A stretch of DNA of 64,000 nt from contig JAJZBK010000003.1 in assembly GCA_021798955.1 (NCBI GenBank), forward strand, positions 62,001 through 126,000, written 5' to 3'. This document shows, one piece after another, positions 17,047-26,448 of the stretch. Source of the DNA: Actinomycetes bacterium (lineage in GTDB: Bacteria; Actinomycetota; Acidimicrobiia; Acidimicrobiales; RAAP-2). Numbering within the stretch: the first letter of the stretch is position 1; each line of letters begins with the position of its first letter. The position numbers and the translations under genes were made by a program. The notes below the pieces were generated by a model that worked only from the letters and a program-made list of their open reading frames with translations, ran no database searches and was not told the DNA's origin.

Positions 17047-17880
17047 CTAGCGGCCCGAGCCCGGTGTCCGGAGGCGGGCAGCACGGGCGACCGGAGGGTC
17101 GAGGTCGAGGGCGACGGCGAGAAGCTCGACGAGCACCCGGGCCGTCGCCCCCCAGATGATCTCCCCGGCCGCCTCGAAGAACCATACCGGGTACTCTCCG
17201 CCGGCAGTGCCTTCCCCGCCGGCAGTGCCTTCCCCGCCGGCAGTGCCAGCCCGACCGGGGATCGACCACCACTCCTCGGCGAAGACGCCCTCTGCCAACA
17301 GGTCGGCGAGGGCAAGGTCGAAGACCCGCTCGACCTCAGCCGGCTGGGCCTCGAGGACCGGTCGTCGGGCAAGGGTCCCCACCACCGGGGTCAGCACCGT
17401 GTTGGACGACGCCGTCGGCAGCGGGGTGAGATGGCCGACGACCTCGACGGCGGCCGGATCGAGCCCGACCTCCTCGCAGGCCTCACGACGGGCCGCTGTC
17501 TCGGCGTCCTCCCCGGCCTCGAGACGACCACCAGGGAACGCCACCTCGGCCCGGTGCGAGCGCAGGTGGGCGGCGCGCACCGTGAGGACGACGCGGGTCT
17601 CGCCCTCCTCCTCAAAGAGAGGCACCAGCACCGCGGCCTGGTGGTCCACCAGCAATGCGCCCCCGGCAGCACCACCACCGAGAGCCGTCACCACTGCCGC
17701 TTCGGCCTCGTCGAGCGTCGCCTGGGGCCGGTAGACGGCGACGCGCTCGGCGACGCTCTCGAGCGAGAGCTCCCGGCGGGCGCTGGCCGGCAGGCGGGCC
17801 CACGGTGGCGGTCCGCCGGGGCGGTAGACGGCCGGACGTCGGATGACCTGGCGGGCGGAGCCTTCGGAGGCGAGTGGCAT
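17047..17880 (-). CDS. Nudix hydrolase, probable CoA pyrophosphatase
   Basis: 277 residues. The Nudix box is complete (GGRLEAGEDAETAARREACEEVGLD), and the preceding VLTVRAAHLRSHRAEVAFPGG matches the extra motif of CoA/acyl-CoA diphosphatases (NudL, Nudt7/8). Hydrolysis of CoA to phosphopantetheine plus adenosine 3',5'-bisphosphate is therefore the best guess. Residues about 212-228 form a Gly-Thr-Ala-Gly-Gly-Glu repeat. The N-terminal 45 residues carry no motif. TACCCT 8 nt before the ATG and no Shine-Dalgarno suggest leaderless transcription. It lies upstream of guaB3 by 91 nt. Confidence 0.9.
   Translation of the reverse strand: MPLASEGSARQVIRRPAVYRPGGPPPWARLPASARRELSLESVAERVAVYRPQATLDEAEAAVVTALGGGAAGGALLVDHQAAVLVPLFEEEGETRVVLTVRAAHLRSHRAEVAFPGGRLEAGEDAETAARREACEEVGLDPAAVEVVGHLTPLPTASSNTVLTPVVGTLARRPVLEAQPAEVERVFDLALADLLAEGVFAEEWWSIPGRAGTAGGEGTAGGEGTAGGEYPVWFFEAAGEIIWGATARVLVELLAVALDLDPPVARAARLRTPGSGR
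17198..17247 (-). repeat. 18-bp tandem repeat in the Nudix gene, about 2.8 copies
   Basis: Units CCGCCGGCAGTGCCTTCC at 17198 and 17216, with a partial third copy from 17234. They encode GTAGGE repeats in frame near the C-terminus. Confidence 0.85.
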
Positions 17881-17888
17881 GTGCCACC

Positions 17889-17894
17889 AGGGTA
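17889..17894 (-). promoter_or_regulatory. Putative -10 of the Nudix gene (leaderless)
   Basis: Minus-strand TACCCT, ending 8 nt before the ATG at 17880. Confidence 0.35.
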
Positions 17895-17920
17895 CGGGGG
17901 CCGATCGGTGGTCGCAGCCC

Positions 17921-17960
17921 CGGTCACCCGGTCACCCGGTCACCCGGTCACCCGGTCACC
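17921..17960. repeat. Five perfect copies of an 8-bp repeat over the tetR stop codon
   Basis: CGGTCACC is repeated five times without a mismatch. The array spans the 3' end and stop codon of the TetR gene and part of the gap to the Nudix gene. Since 8 is not a multiple of 3, gain or loss of a copy would alter the C-terminal residues of the regulator. Confidence 0.92.
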
Positions 17961-18560
17961 CCTGGGGCCACGCAGCGCCAGGGCGGCAACGGCCCGCGGC
18001 AGGTCGGCCCGCGCTCCCTCGAGCGACGCGCCGGTGGCGTCCAGCAGGAACGGCTCGAAGAGCTGCCAACCGAAGAGCAGGGCCACGGCCTGGGCGACGC
18101 TGGCCCGAGCCCGCTCCGGCGCGACGTCTCCGTCGCGCAGGGCCCGGCCCACCAACGCGGCGATCGCCGGGTGGTCAGGCTGGAGCGCACCCACGTCCTC
18201 CCCGTCGAGCAGGAGGCGGGCGACGATGCGCAGGTGCCGGGCGACCGGCCCATCGGCGACCAGTAGGTCGAGCTGAGAAGCACCGTCGAGCTCGGAAGCG
18301 CCGTCGAGCTGGGCGGCAGCCTGCCGCGCCAAGCGGGCGAGGACGGCGGCCACCAGGTTGGCCTTGGCCCCGAAGTGACGGTGGACGAGGCCGTGGTTGA
18401 CGCCGGCAGCCGCGGCGATGCGTCGCACCGAGGCGTCGGCGCCGTGACGGAGCAGCTCGACCTCCGCAGCGTCGAGCAGCGCCTCGGTCACCTCGACGCG
18501 GCCTGAGGGGCGGGACGAACGACCTGGAGGGACCGACGCCTTGTCCGCTCGTCGCACCAT
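17940..18560 (-). CDS. TetR-family transcriptional regulator
   Basis: 206-residue repressor. The N-terminal helix-turn-helix is clear (VTEALLDAAEVELLRHG, then VRRIAAAAGVNHGLVHRHFG); the C-terminal ligand domain is Ala/Leu-rich with no specific signature. I place the start at the ATG at 18560, because TACACT lies 6 nt upstream as in other leaderless genes here; an ATG at 18587 is also in frame. The gene is divergent from a sulfatase, with a palindrome covering the sulfatase promoter, so it probably represses that gene and itself. The inducer is unknown. Confidence 0.9.
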   Translation of the reverse strand: MVRRADKASVPPGRSSRPSGRVEVTEALLDAAEVELLRHGADASVRRIAAAAGVNHGLVHRHFGAKANLVAAVLARLARQAAAQLDGASELDGASQLDLLVADGPVARHLRIVARLLLDGEDVGALQPDHPAIAALVGRALRDGDVAPERARASVAQAVALLFGWQLFEPFLLDATGASLEGARADLPRAVAALALRGPRGDRVTG

Positions 18561-18566
18561 CGCTCG

Positions 18567-18572
18567 AGTGTA
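18567..18572 (-). promoter_or_regulatory. Putative -10 of the TetR gene
   Basis: Minus-strand TACACT ends 6 nt before the ATG at 18560, consistent with a leaderless transcript. No good -35 is visible. Confidence 0.35.
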
Positions 18573-18577
18573 GTCGG

Positions 18578-18606
18578 TTGACTGCATGTAGGCGCCTGCC
18601 TACGAT
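18578..18606 (+). promoter_or_regulatory. Sulfatase promoter
   Basis: TTGACT at 18578-18583, a 17-nt spacer and TACGAT at 18601-18606 form a well-matched sigma-70-type promoter. The -10 ends 6 nt before the sulfatase ATG, so the transcript would be leaderless. Confidence 0.65.
18588..18603. promoter_or_regulatory. Palindromic candidate TetR operator
   Basis: GTAGGC and GCCTAC are a perfect inverted repeat around GCCT. It sits in the spacer and overlaps the first half of the sulfatase -10, exactly where a repressor would block RNA polymerase. It is also upstream of the divergent TetR gene. Confidence 0.6.
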
Positions 18607-18612
18607 CGCCCC

Positions 18613-20157
18613 ATGCCCACCCCCGCCGAGCCCGCCTTCGACCCCATCGCCTCGGCGACGGTCCCCGTCGCTGCCAACCGCGAGCCCGCCTTCGCCCACC
18701 CGGCCCAGCAGGCCGAGGCGGCACGCCGGATCGCCGCCTGGGCCGAGCGCCGGGGGCGCACGGCTCCGAACGTGCTGGTCATCCTGATGGACGATGTGGG
18801 CTGGGGCGACTTCGGCTGCTACGGGGGCGGGGTGGCCGTCGGAGCACCGACGCCCAACATCGACCGCTTGGCCCGACAGGGCAAGCTGCTCACCTCGTGC
18901 TACTCGGAGCCCTCCTGCACTCCTTCGCGCGCCAGCCTGCTGACCGGTCGGCTCCCCGTGCGCCACGGGCTCCAACGACCCCCGATGTACGGGGAGCCAG
19001 GCGGGCTGGAGGGCGAACGCACCATGGCCGACCTGCTCTCCGAGGCCGGCTACGTCACCCAAGCCGTGGGCAAGTGGCACCTCGGCGAGAACACCGCCTC
19101 CCAGCCCCAGCACTGTGGGTTCGACGACTTCTATGGCTTCCTGTCGGTGTCGGACATGTACACCGAGTGGCGCGACCCGTACTTCTTCCCCGAGATGGTC
19201 TATAGCGAGGCCCGGACGGCCTGGGTGGAGAACCTGTCGTTCAACAAGTGCTTCGTGCACGCCGAACGGGACGGCGAGCTCGAAGAGGTCGAGGAGGTGA
19301 CCATCCCGGTCCTCTCCACCCTCGACGACCGGTGGGCCACCTACTCGGAGCAGTTCATCGACACCATGGCCGGTCGCCCGGAGCCCTGGTTCCTCTACCA
19401 CTGCACGAGGGGCGCCCACTTCGACAACTACCCGCTCGAGAAGTACCTCGGCTCCTCCCCCGCCCGACACCCGTACAAGGACACCATCGTCGAGCTCGAC
19501 GCCATCGTGGGCCGCCTGGTCGAACGGCTCCGCCAGACCGACCAGCTCGAGGACACCGTCATCTTCGTCTCCTCCGACAACGGGCCGGAGATGGAGACGT
19601 GGCCCGACGCCGCCTACACGCCGTTCCGCTGCGCCAAGGGCTCGACGTGGGAGGGAGGGGTACGGGTACCGGGCATCTGGTCGTGGGCGGGCACGATCGA
19701 ACCCGACGAAGTGACCGACGGGCTCTTCTCCTTCACCGACGTGCTGCCCACCGTCCTCGCCCTGGCCGGGGCCACCGATCGCCTCCCGGGCGACCGGTTC
19801 GTCGACGGCGTCGACCAGAGCGCCTTCCTCGTCGCCCCCGGGGCGCTAAGCCATCGCAAGTACGTCTACTACTGGCTCGGCCAGATGCTCTCGGCGCTGC
19901 GGGTCGGCGAGTACAAGTTCATGCTGGGGTCGATCTCCGACGGCAATTCCGACGTGGCCACCGACGGCGGCTTCAGCGGCGTCGCTCAGAAGTACCCCTA
20001 CGGACGCGTCTACAACCTCTACCTCGACCCCAAAGAGCAACACTCCTACCTCATCCGCAAGCTCGCCTACCTCGACGCCTTCCAGAGCGGCCTGCGCGAC
20101 CACGTCCGCTCGTTCGCCAACGAGCCACCCAAGGCATCCGTCGGGCTCAACGTCTGA
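18613..20157 (+). CDS. Type I sulfatase
   Basis: 514-residue sulfatase of the alkaline-phosphatase fold that hydrolyses sulfate esters. The metal-binding Asp pair is in VLVILMDDVGWGDFGCYG (Asp60-Asp61). The activation motif CTPSRASLLTGR carries Cys102, the residue converted to formylglycine, so a formylglycine-generating enzyme is needed; none is in the window. GKWHLGENT and VSSDNGPEMETW are further family motifs. No signal peptide is evident, so it appears cytosolic. The substrate is unknown. The 3' end overlaps the convergent oxidase gene by 11 bp. Confidence 0.93.
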   Translation: MPTPAEPAFDPIASATVPVAANREPAFAHPAQQAEAARRIAAWAERRGRTAPNVLVILMDDVGWGDFGCYGGGVAVGAPTPNIDRLARQGKLLTSCYSEPSCTPSRASLLTGRLPVRHGLQRPPMYGEPGGLEGERTMADLLSEAGYVTQAVGKWHLGENTASQPQHCGFDDFYGFLSVSDMYTEWRDPYFFPEMVYSEARTAWVENLSFNKCFVHAERDGELEEVEEVTIPVLSTLDDRWATYSEQFIDTMAGRPEPWFLYHCTRGAHFDNYPLEKYLGSSPARHPYKDTIVELDAIVGRLVERLRQTDQLEDTVIFVSSDNGPEMETWPDAAYTPFRCAKGSTWEGGVRVPGIWSWAGTIEPDEVTDGLFSFTDVLPTVLALAGATDRLPGDRFVDGVDQSAFLVAPGALSHRKYVYYWLGQMLSALRVGEYKFMLGSISDGNSDVATDGGFSGVAQKYPYGRVYNLYLDPKEQHSYLIRKLAYLDAFQSGLRDHVRSFANEPPKASVGLNV

Positions 20158-21370
20158 CCGTGCCGGAGCCCTCCGGAGCGACAGTGACCCACTCGGGGCC
20201 CAGCGCGTCGACCCCAGGGCAGCCCAACAAGACCAGCGTCCGCACCAGGTCAGATCGGAAGAGGCCAACCAGGCGCTCGACGCCAGCTTGCCCCGCCACA
20301 GCCAGGGCATAGAGGTAGGGACGTCCGACGAGCACGGCCGCCGCGCCGAGGGCCATCGCCTTGGCCACGTCGCCGCCGCGCCGCACACCCGAGTCGAGCA
20401 GTACCGGCATGGCACCGGCCACCTCGGCCACGACCTCGGGTAGGACGTCGAGCGTGGCCGGAGCACCGTCCAGCTGGCGGCCTCCGTGATTGGAGACCAC
20501 GACGGCGGCGGCGCCGGCATCGAGCGCCCGCCGCGCATCGGGACCTGAGAGGATCCCCTTCACCACCACGGGGCCGTCCCACCGCTCTGCCAGGGCCGCT
20601 ACGTCGTCCCAGGTGAAGGGCGACCCGCCGGCCGCCACCAGCCCGACCGTCGGCCCATCGGTCCCCTGGCGGCGGGAGGCGACGAGCGCCCGGCCCATCC
20701 GAGCCGCCCATCCCGGCCGGGCGGCGACCTGGGCCGCCAGGAGCGCCGCACCCCGGACACTGGCGTGCATCGACCCCGAGATGCCGTTTCGTCGGTCGCG
20801 CTCGCGGTTCCCGAGGGCAGGCGTGTCGACGGTCACCATGAGCGCCTCGTAGCCGGCGGCAGCCACCCGGTCCACGAGGGGCTCCCACTCGGCGCGACCC
20901 CCCGGCGCGTAGAGCTGGTACCACAGGGGCCGCTCGCCCCCTCCGAGTGCGGCGCCGACCTGCTCGGGCGAGACCCCCGCCACGGCCGAGAGCACCGAGA
21001 CCGTGCCCCGAGCCCGAGCGGCCCGGGCCACGCCACCAGGGCCGTCCGGGTGCACGGCCACCGCCAGGCCACACGGCGCCAGCAGCACGGGTAGCGAGAG
21101 CGTGCGACCGAGGAGCTCGACACCGAGGCGAGGCTCGCTCGTCGCCGTTGCCATGCGGGGACGGAAGCTCACCCGGCGGAACGCCTCCTCGTTGCGAACC
21201 ATGGTGAGCTCGTCGTCGGCGGCTCCGTCGATGTAGTCGAACAGCGCCCGGGGCAGCACCCGGGCGGCCAGCCGGCGCGCCTCGGCCACGCTCGTGATGC
21301 GGGACGGGTCCACGCGCACCTCCCTCCGGGCCCGGGCATCCACCCGGACCGCTCCGTTGGGCAGGTCCAT
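20147..21370 (-). CDS. FMN-dependent alpha-hydroxy-acid oxidase/dehydrogenase
   Basis: 407 residues; L-lactate dehydrogenase/glycolate oxidase family, oxidising 2-hydroxy acids to 2-keto acids. Family landmarks are LFDYIDGAADDELTM near the N-terminus, FRPRMATATSEPRLGVELLG, and the active-site His in VVSNHGGRQLDG, followed by VLLDSGVRRGGDVAKAMALG for phosphate binding. The ATG at 21370 is preferred over an in-frame TTG at 21397. The exact substrate is uncertain; lactate or mandelate-type dehydrogenases are possible. It converges with the sulfatase gene and shows no other link to it. Confidence 0.92.
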   Translation of the reverse strand: MDLPNGAVRVDARARREVRVDPSRITSVAEARRLAARVLPRALFDYIDGAADDELTMVRNEEAFRRVSFRPRMATATSEPRLGVELLGRTLSLPVLLAPCGLAVAVHPDGPGGVARAARARGTVSVLSAVAGVSPEQVGAALGGGERPLWYQLYAPGGRAEWEPLVDRVAAAGYEALMVTVDTPALGNRERDRRNGISGSMHASVRGAALLAAQVAARPGWAARMGRALVASRRQGTDGPTVGLVAAGGSPFTWDDVAALAERWDGPVVVKGILSGPDARRALDAGAAAVVVSNHGGRQLDGAPATLDVLPEVVAEVAGAMPVLLDSGVRRGGDVAKAMALGAAAVLVGRPYLYALAVAGQAGVERLVGLFRSDLVRTLVLLGCPGVDALGPEWVTVAPEGSGTVRR

Positions 21371-21474
21371 TCGACCCCACCCGGCCTCCGCGCGCAATCC
21401 GCTGTCGACTGCTGTCCGCCGGTGACCGGTCGAACCCGCTGTCGAGGCCCCACCCGGTCACGGGTTACCCGTCA

Positions 21475-21608
21475 CAGGACCCCAAGCGACAGGACCCCAA
21501 GCGACAGGACCCCAAGCGACAGGACCCCAAGCGACAGGACCCCAAGCGACAGGACCCCAAGCGACAGGACCCCAAGCGACAGGACCCCAAGCGACAGGAC
21601 CCCAAGCG
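21475..21608. repeat. 15-bp tandem repeat, nine copies
   Basis: CAGGACCCCAAGCGA is repeated at 15-bp spacing from 21475; eight copies are perfect and the ninth lacks only the last base. The array fills most of the 308-bp gap between groEL and the oxidase gene. The unit has no internal dyad, so it is not a terminator. The open plus-strand frame through it (Asp-Arg-Thr-Pro-Ser repeats) has no other support. Confidence 0.97.
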
Positions 21609-21612
21609 CGGC

Positions 21613-21640
21613 ACCGGCCGGGCCTTCGGGCCCGGCCGGT
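21613..21640 (-). terminator. groEL terminator hairpin
   Basis: ACCGGCCGGGCC and its exact complement form a 12-bp stem with a 4-nt loop (TTCG on the plus strand), 38 nt downstream of the groEL stop. No T tract follows. Confidence 0.65.
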
Positions 21641-21678
21641 CGCACGGCAGCTCCGCCGAAGGGCGGTGCCCCGGAGTG

Positions 21679-23615
<1,937 letters not shown>

Positions 23616-23639
23616 CTGATCTGGCCTCCTGTGGCAGCG

Positions 23640-23666
23640 TTAGCACTCTGCTGTTACGAGTGCTAA
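23640..23666. promoter_or_regulatory. CIRCE operator (HrcA binding site)
   Basis: A perfect match to the CIRCE consensus: TTAGCACTC, nine bases, GAGTGCTAA. It lies 25-51 nt upstream of the groES ATG, directly after the -10 hexamer, so HrcA binding would cover the transcription start. Confidence 0.97.
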
Positions 23667-23694
23667 CGATAGCGACCCTGAGGCGATGAGGCAA
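23666..23694 (-). promoter_or_regulatory. groESL promoter
   Basis: On the minus strand TTGCCT (23689-23694), a 17-nt spacer and TATCGT (23666-23671) make a vegetative-type promoter whose -10 abuts the CIRCE element. Confidence 0.65.
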
Positions 23695-23716
23695 CCCGCC
23701 GGGACGGAACCTTGCC

Positions 23717-23797
23717 GTGCCGGCTGTGCCGGCTGTGCCGGCTGTGCCGGCTGTGCCGGCTGTGCCGGCTGTGCCGGCTGTGGCGGCTGTGGCGGCG
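23717..23797. repeat. 9-bp tandem repeat, seven perfect and two degenerate copies
   Basis: GTGCCGGCT repeated from 23717; the last two copies carry GTGGCGGC variants. The array lies between the tsaD stop (23821) and the groES promoter. No credible gene reads through it. Confidence 0.95.
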
Positions 23798-23820
23798 CCA
23801 GGACGCGACGACGCGCCCGC

Positions 23821-24924
23821 TCAGTCGGCGGCCACGATCGGGACGGCCGGAGCCGCGCCGCCACGACTGCTGTCGGGAAGGCGGAGGTTGGGGTCGGCTC
23901 CGAGGTCGAGTGGGCTGCCCTCGGGATGCCGCTGCAGCTGGAACCAGCCCGCGGCGGCGATCATGGCGGCGTTGTCGGTGCACAGCGACCGGCTGGGCAG
24001 GAACGCCCCGAGCCCGTCCTCGGCACAGGCCTCCTCCACCCGACGGCGCAGCAGCGAATTGGCCGCCACCCCACCGGCGAGGCAGAGCGCGGTCGCCCCG
24101 ACGTCGGCAGCGGCGCGGCGCGCCTTGGCCACCAGCACGTCGACGACGGCCTGTCGGAAGGAGGCGGCGACGTCCTCGACGGTCGCCTCGGGATGCTTGC
24201 GCACGGTGTTCACGACCGACGTCTTCAGCCCGCTGAACGAGAAGTCGTACCCCTCGGCCAGGAACGCCCTCGGGAAGTCGAAGGCCCTCGGGTCCCCCGA
24301 CTCGGCGGCGGCGTCGATGGCAGGACCGCCGGGATAGCCGAGGCCGAGGAACCGGGCGACCTTGTCGAACGCTTCGCCGGCGGCGTCGTCGATCGTCTGT
24401 CCGAGCAGGCGGTAGGTGCCGGGTGCCGTCACGGCGACGAGGAGCGTGTGCCCGCCCGAGACCAACAGGACCACGAGCGGCCAGCCCAGGTCGGGCTGCT
24501 CGAGGAGCGAGGCGAAGAGGTGGCCTTCGAGGTGGTTGACACCCACCACCGGCACCCCCCAGGCGAGGCCGAGGGCCTTCGCCCCGGCCACGCCGACGAG
24601 CAGGGAACCGACCAGGCCGGGGCCGTGGGTCACGGCGATGGCGTCGATGCCACGCCCGGACTCGTCCGAGCCGGCTCGGGCCAAGGCGTCGGCCACGACC
24701 GGGGTCAACAGCTCGACGTGGGCGCGGCCGGCCAGCTCGGGCACGACCCCCCCGTAGCGGGCATGCACGTCGACCTGGCTCGACACCACCGACGAGACGA
24801 TCGTGGCACCCGCGTCGACGACCGCCGCTGCGGTCTCGTCGCACGACGTCTCGATACCGAGGACGCGTCTCGGCCGGATCGCCGAGGTGGGGCCGTCACG
24901 GCGGCTGGCGGTAGGGCCGTTCAC
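23821..24924 (-). CDS. tsaD: tRNA N6-threonylcarbamoyladenosine transferase catalytic subunit
   Basis: TsaD transfers the threonylcarbamoyl group to A37 of ANN-decoding tRNAs, working with TsaB and TsaE encoded just upstream. 367 residues. VLGIETSCDETAAAVV is the ASKHA ATPase opening; the iron ligands are His131 and His135 in VNHLEGHLFA; VLLVSGGHTLL and CLAGGVAANSLLR are further signatures. The first 19 residues are a poorly conserved extension. TAGGGT lies 6 nt before the GTG, suggesting a separate leaderless transcript. The gene is 55 nt downstream of rimI. Confidence 0.97.
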   Translation of the reverse strand: MNGPTASRRDGPTSAIRPRRVLGIETSCDETAAAVVDAGATIVSSVVSSQVDVHARYGGVVPELAGRAHVELLTPVVADALARAGSDESGRGIDAIAVTHGPGLVGSLLVGVAGAKALGLAWGVPVVGVNHLEGHLFASLLEQPDLGWPLVVLLVSGGHTLLVAVTAPGTYRLLGQTIDDAAGEAFDKVARFLGLGYPGGPAIDAAAESGDPRAFDFPRAFLAEGYDFSFSGLKTSVVNTVRKHPEATVEDVAASFRQAVVDVLVAKARRAAADVGATALCLAGGVAANSLLRRRVEEACAEDGLGAFLPSRSLCTDNAAMIAAAGWFQLQRHPEGSPLDLGADPNLRLPDSSRGGAAPAVPIVAAD

Positions 24925-24930
24925 GCCTCG

Positions 24931-24936
24931 ACCCTA
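24931..24936 (-). promoter_or_regulatory. Putative -10 of tsaD (leaderless)
   Basis: Minus-strand TAGGGT, ending 6 nt before the tsaD GTG start. Confidence 0.35.
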
Positions 24937-24979
24937 CCGAAGGACCCCGACGGAGCATGCCCCGGGGTGCTGCGACCGA

Positions 24980-25552
24980 TCACGAGCGGGCATCGACGAC
25001 GACCCGCTCGGCGACCTCGTCGCCGATGGCGCCGAGCCGCTCGGCATAGGCAGGCTCGTCGATCCCTTCGACCACCATGACCAGGGCGTCGTCACCTGTC
25101 TCGGGGTAGTAGTTCGGACGCACGCCGACCGGTGCCATGCCGAAGCGCCGGTAGAGCGCGAGCGCGGGCTCGTTTCCCACCCGTACCTCGAGGCTCAACC
25201 GGTGGGCCCCTCGAGCAAGGGAGCCCATGACCAGGTCGGCGAGGACCGCCGTGCCGATCTGACAGCCGTGCCATGCCGGGTCGACGGCAATGGTGTTCAC
25301 GTGGGCGTCGTCCTCGATGAACATGACGCCGCCGAAAGCCACTACCTTCCGGCCGACCCAGGCGGTCCGGTAGAGGCGAGTGGCCCGCTGGGCCAGCTCG
25401 TCGGCGAAGAGGCGGTGGCTCCACGGACGTGGGAACACGGCCCGCTCGATCGCCAGCACACTGCGGAGGTCACGGGAGCGCATCGGCGCGATGACGAGCG
25501 GGATCGGCTCGCCGCTCGCTTGTCCGCCCGTGGCGCCCGGGCGGGTCGTCAC
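24980..25552 (-). CDS. rimI: Ribosomal protein bS18 / TsaD-linked N-acetyltransferase
   Basis: GNAT-family acetyltransferase, 190 residues, in the standard actinobacterial position between tsaB and tsaD. RDLRSVLAIERAVFPRPWSH is the RimI opening. The acetyl-CoA loop (Q/R-x-x-G-x-G/A) is represented by CQIGTAVLADLV, and LEVRVGNEPALALYRRFGM precedes the terminal YYPETGDDALVMV. The GTG start overlaps the tsaB stop (GTGA). In the family it acetylates protein N-termini; the target here is not shown by sequence. The residues before about 25 are a variable extension. Confidence 0.93.
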   Translation of the reverse strand: MTTRPGATGGQASGEPIPLVIAPMRSRDLRSVLAIERAVFPRPWSHRLFADELAQRATRLYRTAWVGRKVVAFGGVMFIEDDAHVNTIAVDPAWHGCQIGTAVLADLVMGSLARGAHRLSLEVRVGNEPALALYRRFGMAPVGVRPNYYPETGDDALVMVVEGIDEPAYAERLGAIGDEVAERVVVDARS

Positions 25553-26448
25553 CCCTCCGCCTCCGGAGCTCGACGCCGTCCAGCCCCGGGGGCGGTCGCC
25601 ACGGGCGGAGCGATCCGCTGGGCCCAGTTCACCCGGACATCGGCCTCACGCCCGTACTCGGGGACCACCTCCGCCGCGGACATCGGCACGTCGCCTGCCG
25701 CCAACCGGTCGAGGGCGAGCAGGGCGAGGGCCCGGGGCAGGGGGGCGCCGAGCGGCAACCCGTCGGGATCGTCGGCCAACTGGACACCGTCGGTCGTCGT
25801 CAGGCGCTCGAGGTACCGGACGGCCCCGTCGCCGGCCACCACCACCCGGCCCTGGCGGCGACGGGCCTCCTCCACCTCGCCCGCCCAGGCCTCGGGGGAG
25901 ACCACCCGCACCGCCGCCGCCCCGGTGGCACCGTGGCCGGGAACGACCCCCGGGCCGAGGTGGTAGGTGGCCGTGAACACCTCACCCCGACGGGCGTCGA
26001 CCGCCACCACCACGGGTGGCCACCCGCCGTCGGCGTCGACCGTGCCGCCACCGGACAGCCACTCGGCAGCCGCCCAGGCGAGCACGTCGGTGCTGCGCAC
26101 GCCGAGGACACCCACACCGAGCGCCTGGCCGAGGGCCTTCGCCGTTGCCACGCCCACACGCAAGCCGGTGAACCGCCCGGGTCCGAGGTCGACGGCGACA
26201 CACCGGACAGCGCCGAGCCCGTCCTTCCCGCACACCTCGTCGATGGCGGGAGCCAGCAGCTCGGCGTGCTCCCGCCCGCCCTGGCGGCCTGCCCACCGGA
26301 CCCGGGGAGCACCGCTGGCCCTGTCGAGCCCTTCGACGAACGCCGCTCCCACGAGCGTGGTGGCCGTCTCGACGGCGAGCAACGGCACGAGCCGTCCGAG
26401 GACCGGCCCGTCTCCAGACGACGCCGACCTCGGCACCGCGGCGGTCAC
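25549..26448 (-). CDS. tsaB: tRNA threonylcarbamoyladenosine biosynthesis protein TsaB
   Basis: TsaB is the ASKHA-fold partner that activates TsaD in t6A synthesis. The GTG at 26448 overlaps the tsaE stop (GTGA) and gives 299 residues; the frame is open further upstream but without family sequence. LLAVETATTLVGAAFVEG is the N-terminal motif, REHAELLAPAIDEV and AVDLGPGRFTGLRVGVATAKALGQ are diagnostic. The C-terminal part after about residue 200 is longer and less conserved than in E. coli. Confidence 0.95.
   Translation of the reverse strand: MTAAVPRSASSGDGPVLGRLVPLLAVETATTLVGAAFVEGLDRASGAPRVRWAGRQGGREHAELLAPAIDEVCGKDGLGAVRCVAVDLGPGRFTGLRVGVATAKALGQALGVGVLGVRSTDVLAWAAAEWLSGGGTVDADGGWPPVVVAVDARRGEVFTATYHLGPGVVPGHGATGAAAVRVVSPEAWAGEVEEARRRQGRVVVAGDGAVRYLERLTTTDGVQLADDPDGLPLGAPLPRALALLALDRLAAGDVPMSAAEVVPEYGREADVRVNWAQRIAPPVATAPGAGRRRAPEAEG

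Noticed and set aside
23640-23864. Minus-strand frame with Pro-Ala-Gln repeats over the 9-bp array
   Set aside because: It starts within the tsaD 3' end and runs through the groES promoter and CIRCE element, which is incompatible with a real gene.
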